Made by a program: the position numbers and the translations under genes. From Mesorhizobium ventifaucium (GTDB taxonomy: Bacteria > Pseudomonadota > Alphaproteobacteria > Rhizobiales > Rhizobiaceae), in contig NZ_CAKXZS010000011.1 in assembly GCF_935822925.1 (NCBI RefSeq), positions 528,539 through 591,573 on the forward strand: a DNA stretch of 63,035 bases. The letters run 5' to 3'. Below, one piece after another: positions 27,130 through 36,322 of the stretch. The stretch's first letter is position 1. Each line of letters opens with the position of its first letter. The notes under the pieces were generated by a model. That model saw only the letters and a list, made by a program, of their open reading frames with translations. It was not told the DNA's origin and ran no database searches.

Positions 27130-27855
27130 TCACCGCGGTTCATGGAAGAGATTTAGGTAGGTCGCATCAAAGTCGGCCAGCAAGGCCAATCGCTGGAAAT
27201 CCAGGATAACAATCCTCCTGTCTTTCCAGCTAACCAGGTCCTTCGATCGAAGTTCCTGCAGCGTCCGGTTCACGTGAACTACAGATAGACCAAGCACGTC
27301 GCCCAATTCCGCCTGGGTCAGTGGAATCGCGAACGTCTGGTCAGAGGCCAATCCAACTATTTCCAACCGGACATACAACTCGCAGATTATATGTGCGAGA
27401 TGCTGTTTGGCGGAGCGACGCCCGAGGCAGGTTATCCAAGTGCGTTGGATTGAGGCATCGATAGTCGTCGAAAGCCAGAGCATCCGGGTGAGGTGTGGAC
27501 TGCCATCCATTGCTGTGAGCAGGTCTTTGTGTCGAATGAAAACTACATCGCACGAACCCAGCGCGCTCACGCTGTGATCCATCACTTTTAGCAGCAGACT
27601 ATGAAGATCGACAAAGTCTCCCGGCACGTGAATTGCCGTTATTTGACGCTTTCCTTCCCGAATAGCCTGGTTTCGAACCGCGAACCCATTCGCGACAAGA
27701 CAGCTTTCGGCGGGGCGGGAACCCTCCCTGACGATCTCCTGATCTGGTCCGAAAGTTACCGGCCGGACCGGAAGGGCCTCAATAAGCGCGATTTCGTCTG
27801 GCGGCAGGGTGTCGCGGCGGTCGAGCATGCGAACCAGGAGGTCTTTGCCGATCAT
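27130..27855 (-). CDS. Crp/Fnr-family transcriptional regulator
   Basis: A 241-residue regulator with a cyclic-nucleotide-binding fold (FGPDQEIVREGSRPAESCLVANG, VPGDFVDLHSLLL). A Crp-type winged helix follows (PLTQAELGDVLGLSVVHVNRTLQELR). No N-terminal cysteine cluster is present, so it is not an oxygen-sensing Fnr. It is the third gene of a small operon behind DUF3606 and a 45-residue protein, with only 20 bp to the latter. Such regulators often control stress or symbiosis functions in rhizobia. Confidence 0.88.
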   Translation of the reverse strand: MIGKDLLVRMLDRRDTLPPDEIALIEALPVRPVTFGPDQEIVREGSRPAESCLVANGFAVRNQAIREGKRQITAIHVPGDFVDLHSLLLKVMDHSVSALGSCDVVFIRHKDLLTAMDGSPHLTRMLWLSTTIDASIQRTWITCLGRRSAKQHLAHIICELYVRLEIVGLASDQTFAIPLTQAELGDVLGLSVVHVNRTLQELRSKDLVSWKDRRIVILDFQRLALLADFDATYLNLFHEPR

Positions 27856-27875
27856 CGCGGTGCCTTTTGAGCAGA

Positions 27876-28013
27876 TCAGGCAGGGAGTTCCAGCGGCTCG
27901 TGCCAGTTGACGTACCGCAGGTCCCGAGCATCTACGACTTGGCCCCCTGTCGGATTCGCATAGATATGGTCGCTCTCATGTTCGACTTCTTCGCTATGTC
28001 GCTTGCCGGTCAT
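27876..28013 (-). CDS. 45-residue hypothetical protein
   Basis: A short gene starting MTGKRHSEEVEHESDHIYAN and ending NWHEPLELPA. Its ATG overlaps the stop codon of the DUF3606 gene (ATGA), a strong sign of coupled translation. It is rich in acidic residues and His and has no membrane segment. Function unknown; the Crp/Fnr gene follows after 20 bp. Confidence 0.65.
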   Translation of the reverse strand: MTGKRHSEEVEHESDHIYANPTGGQVVDARDLRYVNWHEPLELPA

Positions 28014-28258
28014 GGGCGGCCCTGGTTGTGAAAAGTCCGGTTGTCGTTCGAGATCCGCTCTTGTGTGGTCACGGCGCTTCCGAGCTTCCGAGCCTCCCGA
28101 TACAGGGTCTCGCGATCAGTGCCGTGCTTGCCAAAAAGCTCGCGGATCTGCGGTATTGAGAGGCCGAACTTGGTAGCGAAATAGCGGAACTCATAGTCTT
28201 GGTCGTGCGCGACGCGGTTTCCGTCGCCAGAACCTCTATTGCTCTTGTCGTCGGCCAT
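28010..28258 (-). CDS. DUF3606 domain-containing protein
   Basis: An 82-residue protein with the DUF3606 core DYEFRYFATKFGLSIPQIRELFGKHGTD, a helix-turn-helix-like fold of unknown role. GGGAGG lies upstream of the ATG. It heads a three-gene operon with a 45-residue protein and a Crp/Fnr regulator. Confidence 0.82.
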   Translation of the reverse strand: MADDKSNRGSGDGNRVAHDQDYEFRYFATKFGLSIPQIRELFGKHGTDRETLYREARKLGSAVTTQERISNDNRTFHNQGRP

Positions 28259-28522
28259 TTCCGGTTCCTCCCTGGCTGGCCTTCAGATCAAACGCAACGC
28301 GGATCAGCGTCTTTTGTTGCCGCCTTTTATTAGAATCACGTTATGTTCTATCCGGCTGATATGGGCCGCCCACCTGATCATGTGGGTCTTGCGAGGTGCG
28401 GCGCCGGCCGGTCCGACTTCATTGCGCAGATGATGCCTTCCTTGGTGGCCAGGCCGCTCCAAGGTGACGAACGGATTCCACCGACCGCAGCTCGTCATCA
28501 ACCTCAATCCTTTTCTGGGAAG

Positions 28523-28596
28523 CTGGAGCGGGTAGCGGGAATCGAACCCGCGCGTTCAGCTTGGGAAGCTGACAGGCTACCATTACATCATACCCG
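28523..28596 (-). tRNA. tRNA-Gly (anticodon CCC)
   Basis: A full cloverleaf is visible on the minus strand. The 7-bp acceptor stem is GCGGGTA/TACCCGC, and the anticodon arm TCAGC-TTCCCAA-GCTGA gives anticodon CCC. The T arm contains GGTTCGATTCC. The CCA end is encoded (28523-28525). No attachment-site repeat or integrase is seen beside it. Confidence 0.95.
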
Positions 28597-28676
28597 CGCA
28601 GCAGCCTCGTTACCACGCAACCCGGCGTTCGGGCAATGGTTGAGCGTGCACTCATGCCTTGCCAGCCGCTAGACTG

Positions 28677-30548
28677 TTATTCCGTCGTGGCAAGGGCATC
28701 GTCTGTGGCAAAGGCCGGCCAGTATTTCGAAATTGCCAGCGTGGCCCCGATGGTAGAAAAATGGCCGTAATCGAAATAGAGGAACTGGCCTGCGTCGGCG
28801 TAGGAGCAGCGTCCGGCGCTACAGAGGAAATTCAGCGGATCGATGAAGGTGGCGCCTTTGGTAAATGCGCGCACACGGTTGTTGATGTCGGGATCCATCG
28901 CCATTGGCCACGATGTATCATCGAGTTTTTCGCGCGTTGCGAAGAACGCGATTTTCCGAACATCTGTTATGAACTGAGGAGACTGGCCGATGACAAACAC
29001 GCGCACACCCAGGCCACGAAGCGTATCGATCGTTTGCTGGAGACCGTCGAAACTTCTGGCCTCATAATCGGTCCACCGACCGCTGAGCACGACCGTCTTG
29101 ATGCCAGCGTCCTGGATGATCTTCAGGGCTTGCTGATTGAACCGCATGCAATCTGGGCGTCCATAGGAGAAGTAGGAGAGAATTGGGGGACAGCCCGCGT
29201 AGGTGTATTCCACGATATTGGCCTGGAGTTGATTCATGTTGGCGTCCAGGCCTGAAACATAGTGGGCTGCGAACGAGTCACCCCACAACAAAACGGTTGT
29301 AGGGAAGCCGCGTGTGCGCGTGCAATCCTCGATATTCCAGTTTTCGATCCGGCTGAAGCCCTCGTTGAAACAGGTGCCATTGCCCCAGTCCCCGACAGGA
29401 ATCCGCTGTTGGACATAGTCTGGAAAGCGTTGCGGAAAGCCGTTGCCGAGCGCCCCCGCCGCCCCGCCTAGGCAAAGAACAGCAATTGCGCCCGCTGAAA
29501 AGGCGAAGATGGGCGCCGGGGCGGTGAAGCTCCTTTTCTGCCGAAACGGCTGCTCGATGTACTTCCAGGAAAACGCAGCCAGCGCGAAGCTTGCTACCGT
29601 CAACGCAACGGTCATCGACGGGTCGAGTTCCTCTAGAGAGAGATAGTGCGCGAACGCATTGATCGGCCAGTGAACAAGATACAGTGAATAGGAGATGAGG
29701 CCGATCCAGACCAGCGGCCGGACTTCTAATATGCGGCTGGCGATCGTCGAGGGGCTGTTTTGGCCGACATAGATAAGGAGGGCCGTTCCGAGGCAGGGAT
29801 ACAAGGCGTTGTAGCCCGGGAACGGGTCGCTCTCCGAGATCGCAAAGAACCCGATGGCGAGAAGGCCAAATCCGGCCAACCCGACCAGTTCCATAAGGAA
29901 CCGGTTGCTCAAGGGCGGGGGGCGTTTCAGCATAAGCACGGCACCCAGCATGAGTTCCCAGATCCGTGTCGGCAGCAGGTAGAATCCCGCGTTTGGCGCC
30001 AGCCACGTCGCCATGACCGCCAGCACGAAGCTGCCGAGGATGATCGGCAGGAGTATCGTCAGCCAGCGTTTGGCAAAAAAGCGGTAGATCAGGAACATCA
30101 GGATGGGGGCAAAGATATAGTACTGCTCCTCGACCGAAAGCGACCAAGTGTGCAACAGCGGTCGGAGCTCGGCATCGATCGAGAAGTAATTTGACGTTTT
30201 CCAGAAATAGATGTTCGACCAGAAAGTCGAAGCCGCTATGACGCTGAGGCTGAATTCATGCAGATCCGACGGCAGAAGAATGAACAAGGCCGCAATACAG
30301 GTGAGAAGCGTGACAAAGATCAGCGCCGGCAGAATGCGCCGGGCGCGGCGCCAGTAGAAACTGACGATCGAAAACTGGCCGCGTTCAAGGTCGTCCAGAA
30401 GGCTTCCGGTGATCAGGTAACCAGATATGACGAAGAAGATATCGACGCCGGTAAAGCCGCCCGGAATTGCCGAGATGCCGAAATGGAAGAGTACAACCGG
30501 CAGTACCGCAACGGCCCGAAGACCATCGATATCGCGCCTGTACTTCAT
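28677..30548 (-). CDS. acyltransferase family 3 protein with SGNH domain
   Basis: A 623-residue membrane O-acyltransferase of the OafA type. The N-terminal half begins MKYRRDIDGLRAVAVLPVVL, the usual start of the family. It has about ten transmembrane segments and the conserved FFVISGYLITGSLL and HTWSLSVEEQYYIFAP. The C-terminal SGNH-hydrolase-like domain starts near residue 400 with the nucleophile motif LLWGDSFAAH and ends with DYGHFSTIGA. Such enzymes acetylate surface polysaccharides or lipids; the substrate here is unknown. Confidence 0.9.
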   Translation of the reverse strand: MKYRRDIDGLRAVAVLPVVLFHFGISAIPGGFTGVDIFFVISGYLITGSLLDDLERGQFSIVSFYWRRARRILPALIFVTLLTCIAALFILLPSDLHEFSLSVIAASTFWSNIYFWKTSNYFSIDAELRPLLHTWSLSVEEQYYIFAPILMFLIYRFFAKRWLTILLPIILGSFVLAVMATWLAPNAGFYLLPTRIWELMLGAVLMLKRPPPLSNRFLMELVGLAGFGLLAIGFFAISESDPFPGYNALYPCLGTALLIYVGQNSPSTIASRILEVRPLVWIGLISYSLYLVHWPINAFAHYLSLEELDPSMTVALTVASFALAAFSWKYIEQPFRQKRSFTAPAPIFAFSAGAIAVLCLGGAAGALGNGFPQRFPDYVQQRIPVGDWGNGTCFNEGFSRIENWNIEDCTRTRGFPTTVLLWGDSFAAHYVSGLDANMNQLQANIVEYTYAGCPPILSYFSYGRPDCMRFNQQALKIIQDAGIKTVVLSGRWTDYEARSFDGLQQTIDTLRGLGVRVFVIGQSPQFITDVRKIAFFATREKLDDTSWPMAMDPDINNRVRAFTKGATFIDPLNFLCSAGRCSYADAGQFLYFDYGHFSTIGATLAISKYWPAFATDDALATTE

Positions 30549-30819
30549 TCAAGAAGCCCTGTGTTCCAAGAAGCCCTGCGTTCGCAAGTCAGGGTGAGGC
30601 CAGCGCAGTCCGTCCATGGCCGGGCGATGAGTCTGGCAATTCGATATCAACTGGTTACCCTCTGTCGTCCAATTTTGCTGCGCTGCAACATAAGTGTCAA
30701 GAGCACAATTCGGCAAAGCGCCGACCGCAGCAACTGAGCGATCACCTTGATGCCGGGCGACCAAGTGCGTATTTCTGATTCTGTGCCCGAATCGGGGCAA
30801 CCGAATCTGGAGACACGCC

Positions 30820-31083
30820 TTGTCCGCACTGACGCGCTTTCTCGGCGACACGCCGCTCCGGGTGCTCCTGAAGCTGTTGGTGGTATCGTTCCTCGTCGGC
30901 CTTGTCATGAACGCTTTCGGCTGGTCGCCGATAGATGTGCTCTACGGCATCCGCAATTTCTTCGTCGATCTCTGGAACCTGGGATTCCGCGCTATTGACC
31001 GTTTCCTCGGCTACATCCTGCTGGGCGCGGCGATCGTCATTCCGGCCTTCATCCTGCTCAGGATCGCCAACTATCGAAAGTAG
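30820..31083 (+). CDS. DUF6460 small membrane protein
   Basis: An 87-residue protein with two hydrophobic segments (LLKLLVVSFLVGLVMNAFGW and YILLGAAIVIPAFILL). The conserved centre is SPIDVLYGIRNFFVDLW. It starts with TTG, preceded by GGAGA at 6 nt. The family is widespread in Rhizobiales; function unknown. The 271-bp gap upstream shows nothing I can support. Confidence 0.82.
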   Translation: MSALTRFLGDTPLRVLLKLLVVSFLVGLVMNAFGWSPIDVLYGIRNFFVDLWNLGFRAIDRFLGYILLGAAIVIPAFILLRIANYRK

Positions 31084-31118
31084 AACATGACCCGAAGGTC
31101 GGCGTAGCAAAAAAGCCG

Positions 31119-32021
31119 TCAGGCGAAGCCTGAGGCCGTTTCGAACAGGATGGCATGGCGCGCGGCCAGAGCCGCCACGTCAGTCGAATAGCCGCCGCCG
31201 ATGACGCCGCAGACCGGGATTCCGAGCGCGCGGAAATGGCGGATCACCATGTCGTCGCGGGCGCGCAGGCCCTCGTCCGACAGCGACAACCTGCCAAGCC
31301 GGTCCTCGGCATGAACGTCGACCCCGGCATTGTAGAAAACGATGTCCCAGCGCGCCATGGCGGTGAGTTCCGGCAGGATATCGCCCAACCTTTGCAGATA
31401 GGCCGCATCGCCGGTGCCATCGGGCAGGGCGATGTCGAGGTCGGAAGCGATCTTTCGCGTCGGATAGTTGCGGTCGCCATGCATGGAAAAGGTGAACACG
31501 CGCCGTTCACCACCCAGAATGTCCGCCGTGCCGTCGCCCTGATGCACGTCGAGATCGACGATCAGGATGTTGCCGACGGCAGCTTCGGCAAGCAGCAGCA
31601 GTGAAGCCACGGCAACATCGTTGAAGGTGCAGAAGCCGGCGCCCTGTGCGCGCCGCGCATGATGGCTGCCGCCGGCGGCATTGCAGGCGATGCCGTTCAG
31701 CAACGCCAGCCGCGCTGCCAGCACCGTGCCGCCCGTTGCGAGCTGCGCCCTGAGCGAGACGCGCGGGCCCACCGGAAAGCCGATCTCGCGCTCGATTTTT
31801 TCAGGCACTTCGCAGGCCAGCACCTGGTCGACATAACCGGCGGCATGGGCAAGCTTCAGCCATGATGCCGGCGCCGGTTCGGGCATGTTGAGAGCGGCGG
31901 GGCCAGTCAGTCCGCGCGCGCCCAAGGCTTCCATCAGCAGCTTGTATTTGCTCATGGGGAAGCGATGGTTGACTGCGAAACCGGCGTCGTAGTCGGGATG
32001 ATGAACGATCTGCAGGGGCAT
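31119..32021 (-). CDS. histone deacetylase superfamily protein
   Basis: Zinc-dependent amidohydrolase of the class II/IV HDAC-like group, 300 residues. Zinc and catalytic segments are visible: GGSHHARRAQGAGFCTFNDVA, LIVDLDVHQGDGTADIL and FSMHGDRNYP, followed by FYNAGVDVHAEDRLG. Bacterial members act on acetylated small molecules such as polyamines or on proteins. It is divergent from the MATE gene. Confidence 0.9.
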   Translation of the reverse strand: MPLQIVHHPDYDAGFAVNHRFPMSKYKLLMEALGARGLTGPAALNMPEPAPASWLKLAHAAGYVDQVLACEVPEKIEREIGFPVGPRVSLRAQLATGGTVLAARLALLNGIACNAAGGSHHARRAQGAGFCTFNDVAVASLLLLAEAAVGNILIVDLDVHQGDGTADILGGERRVFTFSMHGDRNYPTRKIASDLDIALPDGTGDAAYLQRLGDILPELTAMARWDIVFYNAGVDVHAEDRLGRLSLSDEGLRARDDMVIRHFRALGIPVCGVIGGGYSTDVAALAARHAILFETASGFA

Positions 32022-32133
32022 TTGGGTGGTTTACGGCGGGTGCGCCAGAGGCGGGTTTCGGTTGGCCGTGGCGGGATGAGTGGTTGCGCGGCGTCCGGAA
32101 TCTGGGCCACATCGGCTGTTCGATCAAGCCACG

Positions 32134-33486
32134 ATGGGGAAGCGGATCCTGGATCAGGTGTCAGCAGCGGCCAACGGCCGGTCTTTCGTCGTCACCAACC
32201 GCTCGGTGCTCGCCATCGCGGTGCCGATGACGCTTGCCTATCTGACGACGCCGCTGCTCGGCATCGTCGACACTGCGGTGGTCGGGCAGTTGGGCGACGC
32301 TGCCCTTCTCGGCGGCCTGGCGGCGGGCGCCCTGGTCTTCGACGTCGTCTTTACCTCCTTCAATTTCCTGCGCTCCGGCACCACCGGTCTCGTCGCCCAG
32401 GCGCTCGGACGCGGCGACGAACTGGAGGAACAGGCGGTGTTCTGGCGCGCCGTGCTGATCGCGGTCGTCGCCGGCATTGTGTTTGCCGCACTTGCGCCAC
32501 TGGTCGCCATCGCCGGACAATGGTTCATGAGCGCCGAGCCGCGCGTCAGCGAGGCGATGGCCGTCTATATCCGCATCAGATTGCTCGCCGCGCCTTTCTC
32601 GCTGATCAACTACGCCATCCTCGGCTATGTGCTGGGGCGCGGCGAGGGCGGGCTGGGACTGATGCTGCAATTGGTGCTGAACGGCATCAACATTGCGCTC
32701 TGCATCCTGCTGGGGCTGGAGCTCGGCTGGGGCGTCGCCGGCGTGGCCTGGGCGACCGTCACCGGTGAATTCGTCGCCATGCTGCTTGGCCTGGCGATCA
32801 TCGGCCGGCGTTTCTGGGCAGCGCCCCGGCTGCCGCGCCATCGCATCCTCGACCTGTCGGCATTCCTGCGCATGATGTCGCTCAACCGTGACATCATGAT
32901 CCGGTCGTTTTCGCTGCTCGCCGCTTTCGCGCTGTTCACCCGCCAGGGCGCACAGTTCGGCACGGTGACGCTGGCCGCCAACGCGGTGCTGATGAACTTC
33001 TTCCTCATCGCCGGCTATTTCCTCGACGGTTTCGCCACGGCGGCCGAACAGCTCGCCGGGCGTGCCGTGGGCGCGCGTGCCGCGATGCAATTCCGGCAGG
33101 CGGTGCGGTTGACCCTGTTCTGGGGCTTCGGATTGGCGGCCACGGCGACGCTTGTCCTTTTGCTGGGCGGTACTGATCTGGTCGCCCTGATCACGACGTC
33201 GGAAGATGTACGCGCCGTTGTCGACATCTATCTGCCCTGGGCGGCGTTCACCGCGCTGAGCGGCGTGCTGGCGTTTCAAATGGATGGCGTCTTCATCGGC
33301 GCGACCTGGTCGCGCGACATGCGTAACATGATGCTCTTGTCGTTCCTTGTCTTCAGCGCGGCCTTGCTCATCCTGGCCCCGGCCTTCGGCAATCACGGCC
33401 TGTGGGCGGCGCTGCACGTCTTCCTGCTGGTGCGCGGCTTCAGCCTGCTTGCCATTTTGCGCGTGCGGATGCGGACTGCGTTTTAG
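32134..33486 (+). CDS. MATE family efflux transporter (DinF-like)
   Basis: A multidrug or metabolite antiporter with about twelve hydrophobic segments, 450 residues. It starts MGKRILDQVSAAANGRSFVV and then shows AVPMTLAYLTTPLLGIVDTAVVG, the first MatE repeat. A second repeat begins around residue 245 (LLAAFALFTRQGAQFGTVTLA). The ATG at 32134 is preferred to an upstream in-frame start in the HDAC promoter region. Confidence 0.9.
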   Translation: MGKRILDQVSAAANGRSFVVTNRSVLAIAVPMTLAYLTTPLLGIVDTAVVGQLGDAALLGGLAAGALVFDVVFTSFNFLRSGTTGLVAQALGRGDELEEQAVFWRAVLIAVVAGIVFAALAPLVAIAGQWFMSAEPRVSEAMAVYIRIRLLAAPFSLINYAILGYVLGRGEGGLGLMLQLVLNGINIALCILLGLELGWGVAGVAWATVTGEFVAMLLGLAIIGRRFWAAPRLPRHRILDLSAFLRMMSLNRDIMIRSFSLLAAFALFTRQGAQFGTVTLAANAVLMNFFLIAGYFLDGFATAAEQLAGRAVGARAAMQFRQAVRLTLFWGFGLAATATLVLLLGGTDLVALITTSEDVRAVVDIYLPWAAFTALSGVLAFQMDGVFIGATWSRDMRNMMLLSFLVFSAALLILAPAFGNHGLWAALHVFLLVRGFSLLAILRVRMRTAF

Positions 33487-33498
33487 AGCAACTTCGGG

Positions 33499-34575
33499 TT
33501 AGAGCGGCTTGGACGACCATTGATCGAGGCTGGTATCGCGCAACTCGCGCAGCGATTTGAGCCGTTGCATGTCCGCGAACCGGACCATCCCGCCAAGAAT
33601 GCGGCCCGGCAGTGCTGGCCCAGCATAGATCATGCCGGTGTAGAGCTGGACGAGATCGGCGCCGGCGCGGATCTTTTCCAGCGCCGTCTCAGCCGAATCG
33701 ACGCCGCCGACGCCGATGATGGCGTGGTCCGGGCCAAGCAGTTTGCGCATCTTGGCCAGCACGATGGTCGAGCGTTCGAACAGCGGTTTTCCCGAAAGCC
33801 CGCCGGTCTCGCCGGCAAGATCGGCGCTGCGCAGCCCCGGCCGCGCGGTGGTGGTGTTGGAGACGATGACACCGTCTATTGCCTTCTCGGTAACCTCGGC
33901 GGCGATATCCTCCAGCTCGGCCTCAACAAGGTCCGGCGCGGTCTTGAGGAAAACGGGCGGCTGCGCAGCAGCTGCCGTACGTGCGGCCATGACGCGCGAC
34001 AGGAGCTCGCCAAGCTGTTCGCGGGCCTGCATGTTGCGCAGACCAGGCGTGTTCGGCGAGGAGATGTTGACCGTCAGGTAGCTGGCGTATGGCGCAAACC
34101 TGACAACGCCGCGTTCATAGTCACTGACGCGGTCGGTGCTGTCTTTGTTGGCGCCGATATTGACGCCGACGATGCCGGCGCGGCCCTTGCGGGCAGCAAG
34201 CCGTTCTTCGGCAGCTTCGTGACCCTCATTGTTGAAGCCCAGCCGGTTGATCACCGCTTCGTCTGACGTCAGCCGGAAAATGCGCGGCTTCGGGTTGCCG
34301 GCCTGCGGCCGCGGCGTGATCGTGCCGACCTCGGCAAAGCCGAAGCCGAGGCCAAGCAGCGCATCGGGAACCTCGGCGTTCTTGTCGTAACCGGCAGCCA
34401 TGCCGAGCGGATTGGGGAAATCGATGCCGCAGATGCGGACTTTCAACCTGTCGTCGCGCACGGGGCGTCGGGCGACGGGCAGCCCGCATTTCAGCGCGGC
34501 GATCGACAGGCCGTGGGCGGCTTCCGGATCGAATGCGAACAGGAATCTCTGGCCGAGCCGGTCGAGCACACTCAT
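33499..34575 (-). CDS. pyrD: dihydroorotate dehydrogenase (quinone)
   Basis: Membrane-associated class 2 enzyme of pyrimidine synthesis, 358 residues. Signatures include NPLGMAAGYDKNAEVPDALL, GTITPRPQAGNPKPRIFRL, NISSPNTPGLRNMQ and VGGVDSAETALEKIRAGADLVQLYTG. Its start overlaps the stop of the DUF952 gene by four bases, so the pair is an operon. Confidence 0.95.
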   Translation of the reverse strand: MSVLDRLGQRFLFAFDPEAAHGLSIAALKCGLPVARRPVRDDRLKVRICGIDFPNPLGMAAGYDKNAEVPDALLGLGFGFAEVGTITPRPQAGNPKPRIFRLTSDEAVINRLGFNNEGHEAAEERLAARKGRAGIVGVNIGANKDSTDRVSDYERGVVRFAPYASYLTVNISSPNTPGLRNMQAREQLGELLSRVMAARTAAAAQPPVFLKTAPDLVEAELEDIAAEVTEKAIDGVIVSNTTTARPGLRSADLAGETGGLSGKPLFERSTIVLAKMRKLLGPDHAIIGVGGVDSAETALEKIRAGADLVQLYTGMIYAGPALPGRILGGMVRFADMQRLKSLRELRDTSLDQWSSKPL

Positions 34576-34922
34576 TCGGCCTCCAGCGCCGGGAATTGGT
34601 GCAGGCCGTCGGTGCCGAGCGGCAAGGATTGCACCCAGACAACGGCCTTGAGGTCGAGCGGGCCGTAAAGATGCGGGAACAGCGCGCCGCCGCGCGAGAT
34701 CTCGTATTTCAGCGCATCACCCAGTCTGACTCCATCAACGGCGACCAGCAGCAGTCCGGTCTGGCCGGCAAAGTGTTTTGCCGCCGTTTCCTCCGCCTGG
34801 TCGGCGGTGGAAAAATGGATGAAGCCGTCGGCGAGGTCGACCGGCGCGCCGGTGAAGCGGCCATCTCTTTCGGCCTCGCGCCACAGCGGTTCAGGTACTA
34901 TCTTGTAGATAATCTGAGACAT
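34572..34922 (-). CDS. DUF952 domain-containing protein
   Basis: A 116-residue protein with the DUF952 pattern: IYKIVPEPLWREAERDGRFTG, GFIHFSTADQAEETAAKHF, LLLVAVDGVRLG and FPHLYGPLDLKAVVWV. Function unknown, with a fold thought to resemble ADP-ribosyl-transferring enzymes. The ATG at 34922 gives a family-typical start. It is translationally coupled to pyrD, a common pairing in Rhizobiales. Confidence 0.9.
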   Translation of the reverse strand: MSQIIYKIVPEPLWREAERDGRFTGAPVDLADGFIHFSTADQAEETAAKHFAGQTGLLLVAVDGVRLGDALKYEISRGGALFPHLYGPLDLKAVVWVQSLPLGTDGLHQFPALEAE

Positions 34923-34964
34923 GGTTGCGCTATAGTCCGAACCAATCGTACGGGGAAGAGGCAA

Positions 34965-35009
34965 GCAGGTTCCGGAAAAGTGTCACACGGTTTTCCGACA
35001 AGAACCTGC
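34965..35009. repeat. 45-bp nested palindrome
   Basis: Outer arms GCAGGTTC/GAACCTGC and inner arms CGGAAAA/TTTTCCG form a nested inverted repeat. It lies between the DUF952 gene and the next gene. The inner part resembles the element after the racemase gene (48141-48197). Confidence 0.8.
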
Positions 35010-35090
35010 GTCAAGATAAAAGCCAGGGTTCTTCCCCATTTCCGGCGCAAACATGCGATAAATTGCGCTTACTGGCCTATGGAGGACAAA

Positions 35091-35528
35091 ATGCGTCCGC
35101 AGCACGTCTTGATTCCCGCAGCACTCGTCTCGCTCGTCGCGGCATCAGCCTTTTCCGAGGAGACCGACCGCTACCGACTGGAAAAGTCGGCCAACGGCTA
35201 TGTCCGCATGGACACGCAGACCGGTGCGATGTCGATCTGCGAGGAGCGTTCCGGCCAACTCGTCTGCAAGATGGCGGCCGATGAACGCGCCGCCTTCCAG
35301 GACGAGATCGACCGGCTGCAAAATTCGGTGAAGGCGCTCGACCAGCGCGTCGTCAAGCTCGAGAACTCGCTTGCCGCCCGCTTTGAGTCGACATTGCCCA
35401 GCGAGGAGGATTTCAACAAGACGATGAGCTACATGGAGCGCTTCCTGCGCAGCTTCATGGGCATCGTCAAGGACATGGAAAAGGACAGCGGCGAGGATGG
35501 CGCCAGGCCCAATTCGCAAAAAACCTGA
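35091..35528 (+). CDS. secreted coiled-coil protein of unknown function
   Basis: A 145-residue protein with a signal peptide (LIPAALVSLVAASAFSEETD). A short domain with two cysteines (AMSICEERSGQLVCKM) is followed by a coiled coil DEIDRLQNSVKALDQRVVKLEN and an acidic C-terminus. GGAGG lies 5 nt before the ATG at 35091. I do not recognise a named family. It could sit in the periplasm. Confidence 0.75.
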   Translation: MRPQHVLIPAALVSLVAASAFSEETDRYRLEKSANGYVRMDTQTGAMSICEERSGQLVCKMAADERAAFQDEIDRLQNSVKALDQRVVKLENSLAARFESTLPSEEDFNKTMSYMERFLRSFMGIVKDMEKDSGEDGARPNSQKT

Positions 35529-35536
35529 GCACCGTT

Positions 35537-35554
35537 CGCCGGGGAAACCCGGCG
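35537..35554. terminator. GNRA-capped hairpin after the coiled-coil gene
   Basis: CGCCGGG and CCCGGCG pair around a GAAA tetraloop, 9 bp after the stop codon. No T-run follows, so it may be a terminator or an RNA-end stabiliser. Confidence 0.5.
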
Positions 35555-35652
35555 CACAGCTTGCCGCTTGAAAACGGCTGATATCGCCGCATAATCGTTC
35601 GACTGATCCCGTAAGAAGCAGACAATCATCAATGGGATTCGGGGAGGGTCAT

Positions 35653-36312
35653 GTGCCGCCAGGCTACACTTTCGTCATCGCTGACGATCATCCGCTTTTT
35701 CGCGGCGCGCTGAGAGAGGCGCTTGCCGGCATCGGCGACGTCGCCGGCATTCACGAGGCTGGCGATTTCGACAGCGCCAAGGCGCTGGTCGTGGCCAATG
35801 AGGAAGTCGATCTGGTGCTGCTCGACCTGTCGATGCCGGGCGCCAGCGGCCTTTCCGGTCTGATCTCGCTGCGCGGCATCCATCCGACGGTGCCGCTGGT
35901 GGTGGTGTCGGCACATGACGACCCGGTAACCATCCGGCGTGCGCTCGACCTTGGTGCCTCGGGTTTCATCTCCAAATCGGCCAGCATGGAGGAGATCCGC
36001 AGCGCTGTGCAGTCGGTGCTTGCCGGCGACATCGCTGCGCCCACCGGCATCGATCTCGGCGTCGAGCGCGATCCCGAAATATCCGATCTGATCAAGCGGC
36101 TGCAGACGCTGACGCCGCAGCAGACGCGCGTGCTCGGCATGCTGGCCGAAGGTCTGCTCAACAAGCAGATCGCCTACGAGCTCGGTGTCTCCGAAGCGAC
36201 GATCAAGGCGCATGTCTCGGCCATTCTGCAGAAGCTTGGCGTCGACAGCCGCACCCAGGCGGTGATCCTGCTGTCCAAGATCGGCAGCGACCCGCTGCCG
36301 GCGGCCGGCTGA
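35653..36312 (+). CDS. NarL/FixJ-family response regulator
   Basis: Two-domain response regulator of 219 residues. The receiver has acidic residues in TFVIADDHPLF, the phospho-acceptor in LVLLDLSMPGASG and a Lys in GFISKSASMEE. The LuxR-type output domain reads LTPQQTRVLGMLAEGLLNKQ and ELGVSEATIKAHVSAILQKLG. A GTG at 35653 with GGGGAGG 5 nt upstream is preferred; an ATG at 35632 is also in frame. It is convergent, 10 bp away, with the hybrid kinase gene and is its likely partner. Confidence 0.9.
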   Translation: MPPGYTFVIADDHPLFRGALREALAGIGDVAGIHEAGDFDSAKALVVANEEVDLVLLDLSMPGASGLSGLISLRGIHPTVPLVVVSAHDDPVTIRRALDLGASGFISKSASMEEIRSAVQSVLAGDIAAPTGIDLGVERDPEISDLIKRLQTLTPQQTRVLGMLAEGLLNKQIAYELGVSEATIKAHVSAILQKLGVDSRTQAVILLSKIGSDPLPAAG

Positions 36313-36322
36313 CCCTCCGGCT

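Noticed and set aside
28523..28676. Integration site at tRNA-Gly
   Set aside because: No integrase gene and no direct repeat of the tRNA 3' end was noticed nearby.
35079..35090. Earlier ATG for the coiled-coil protein
   Set aside because: The GGAGG ribosome site lies between this ATG and the next one at 35091, so the later start is favoured.
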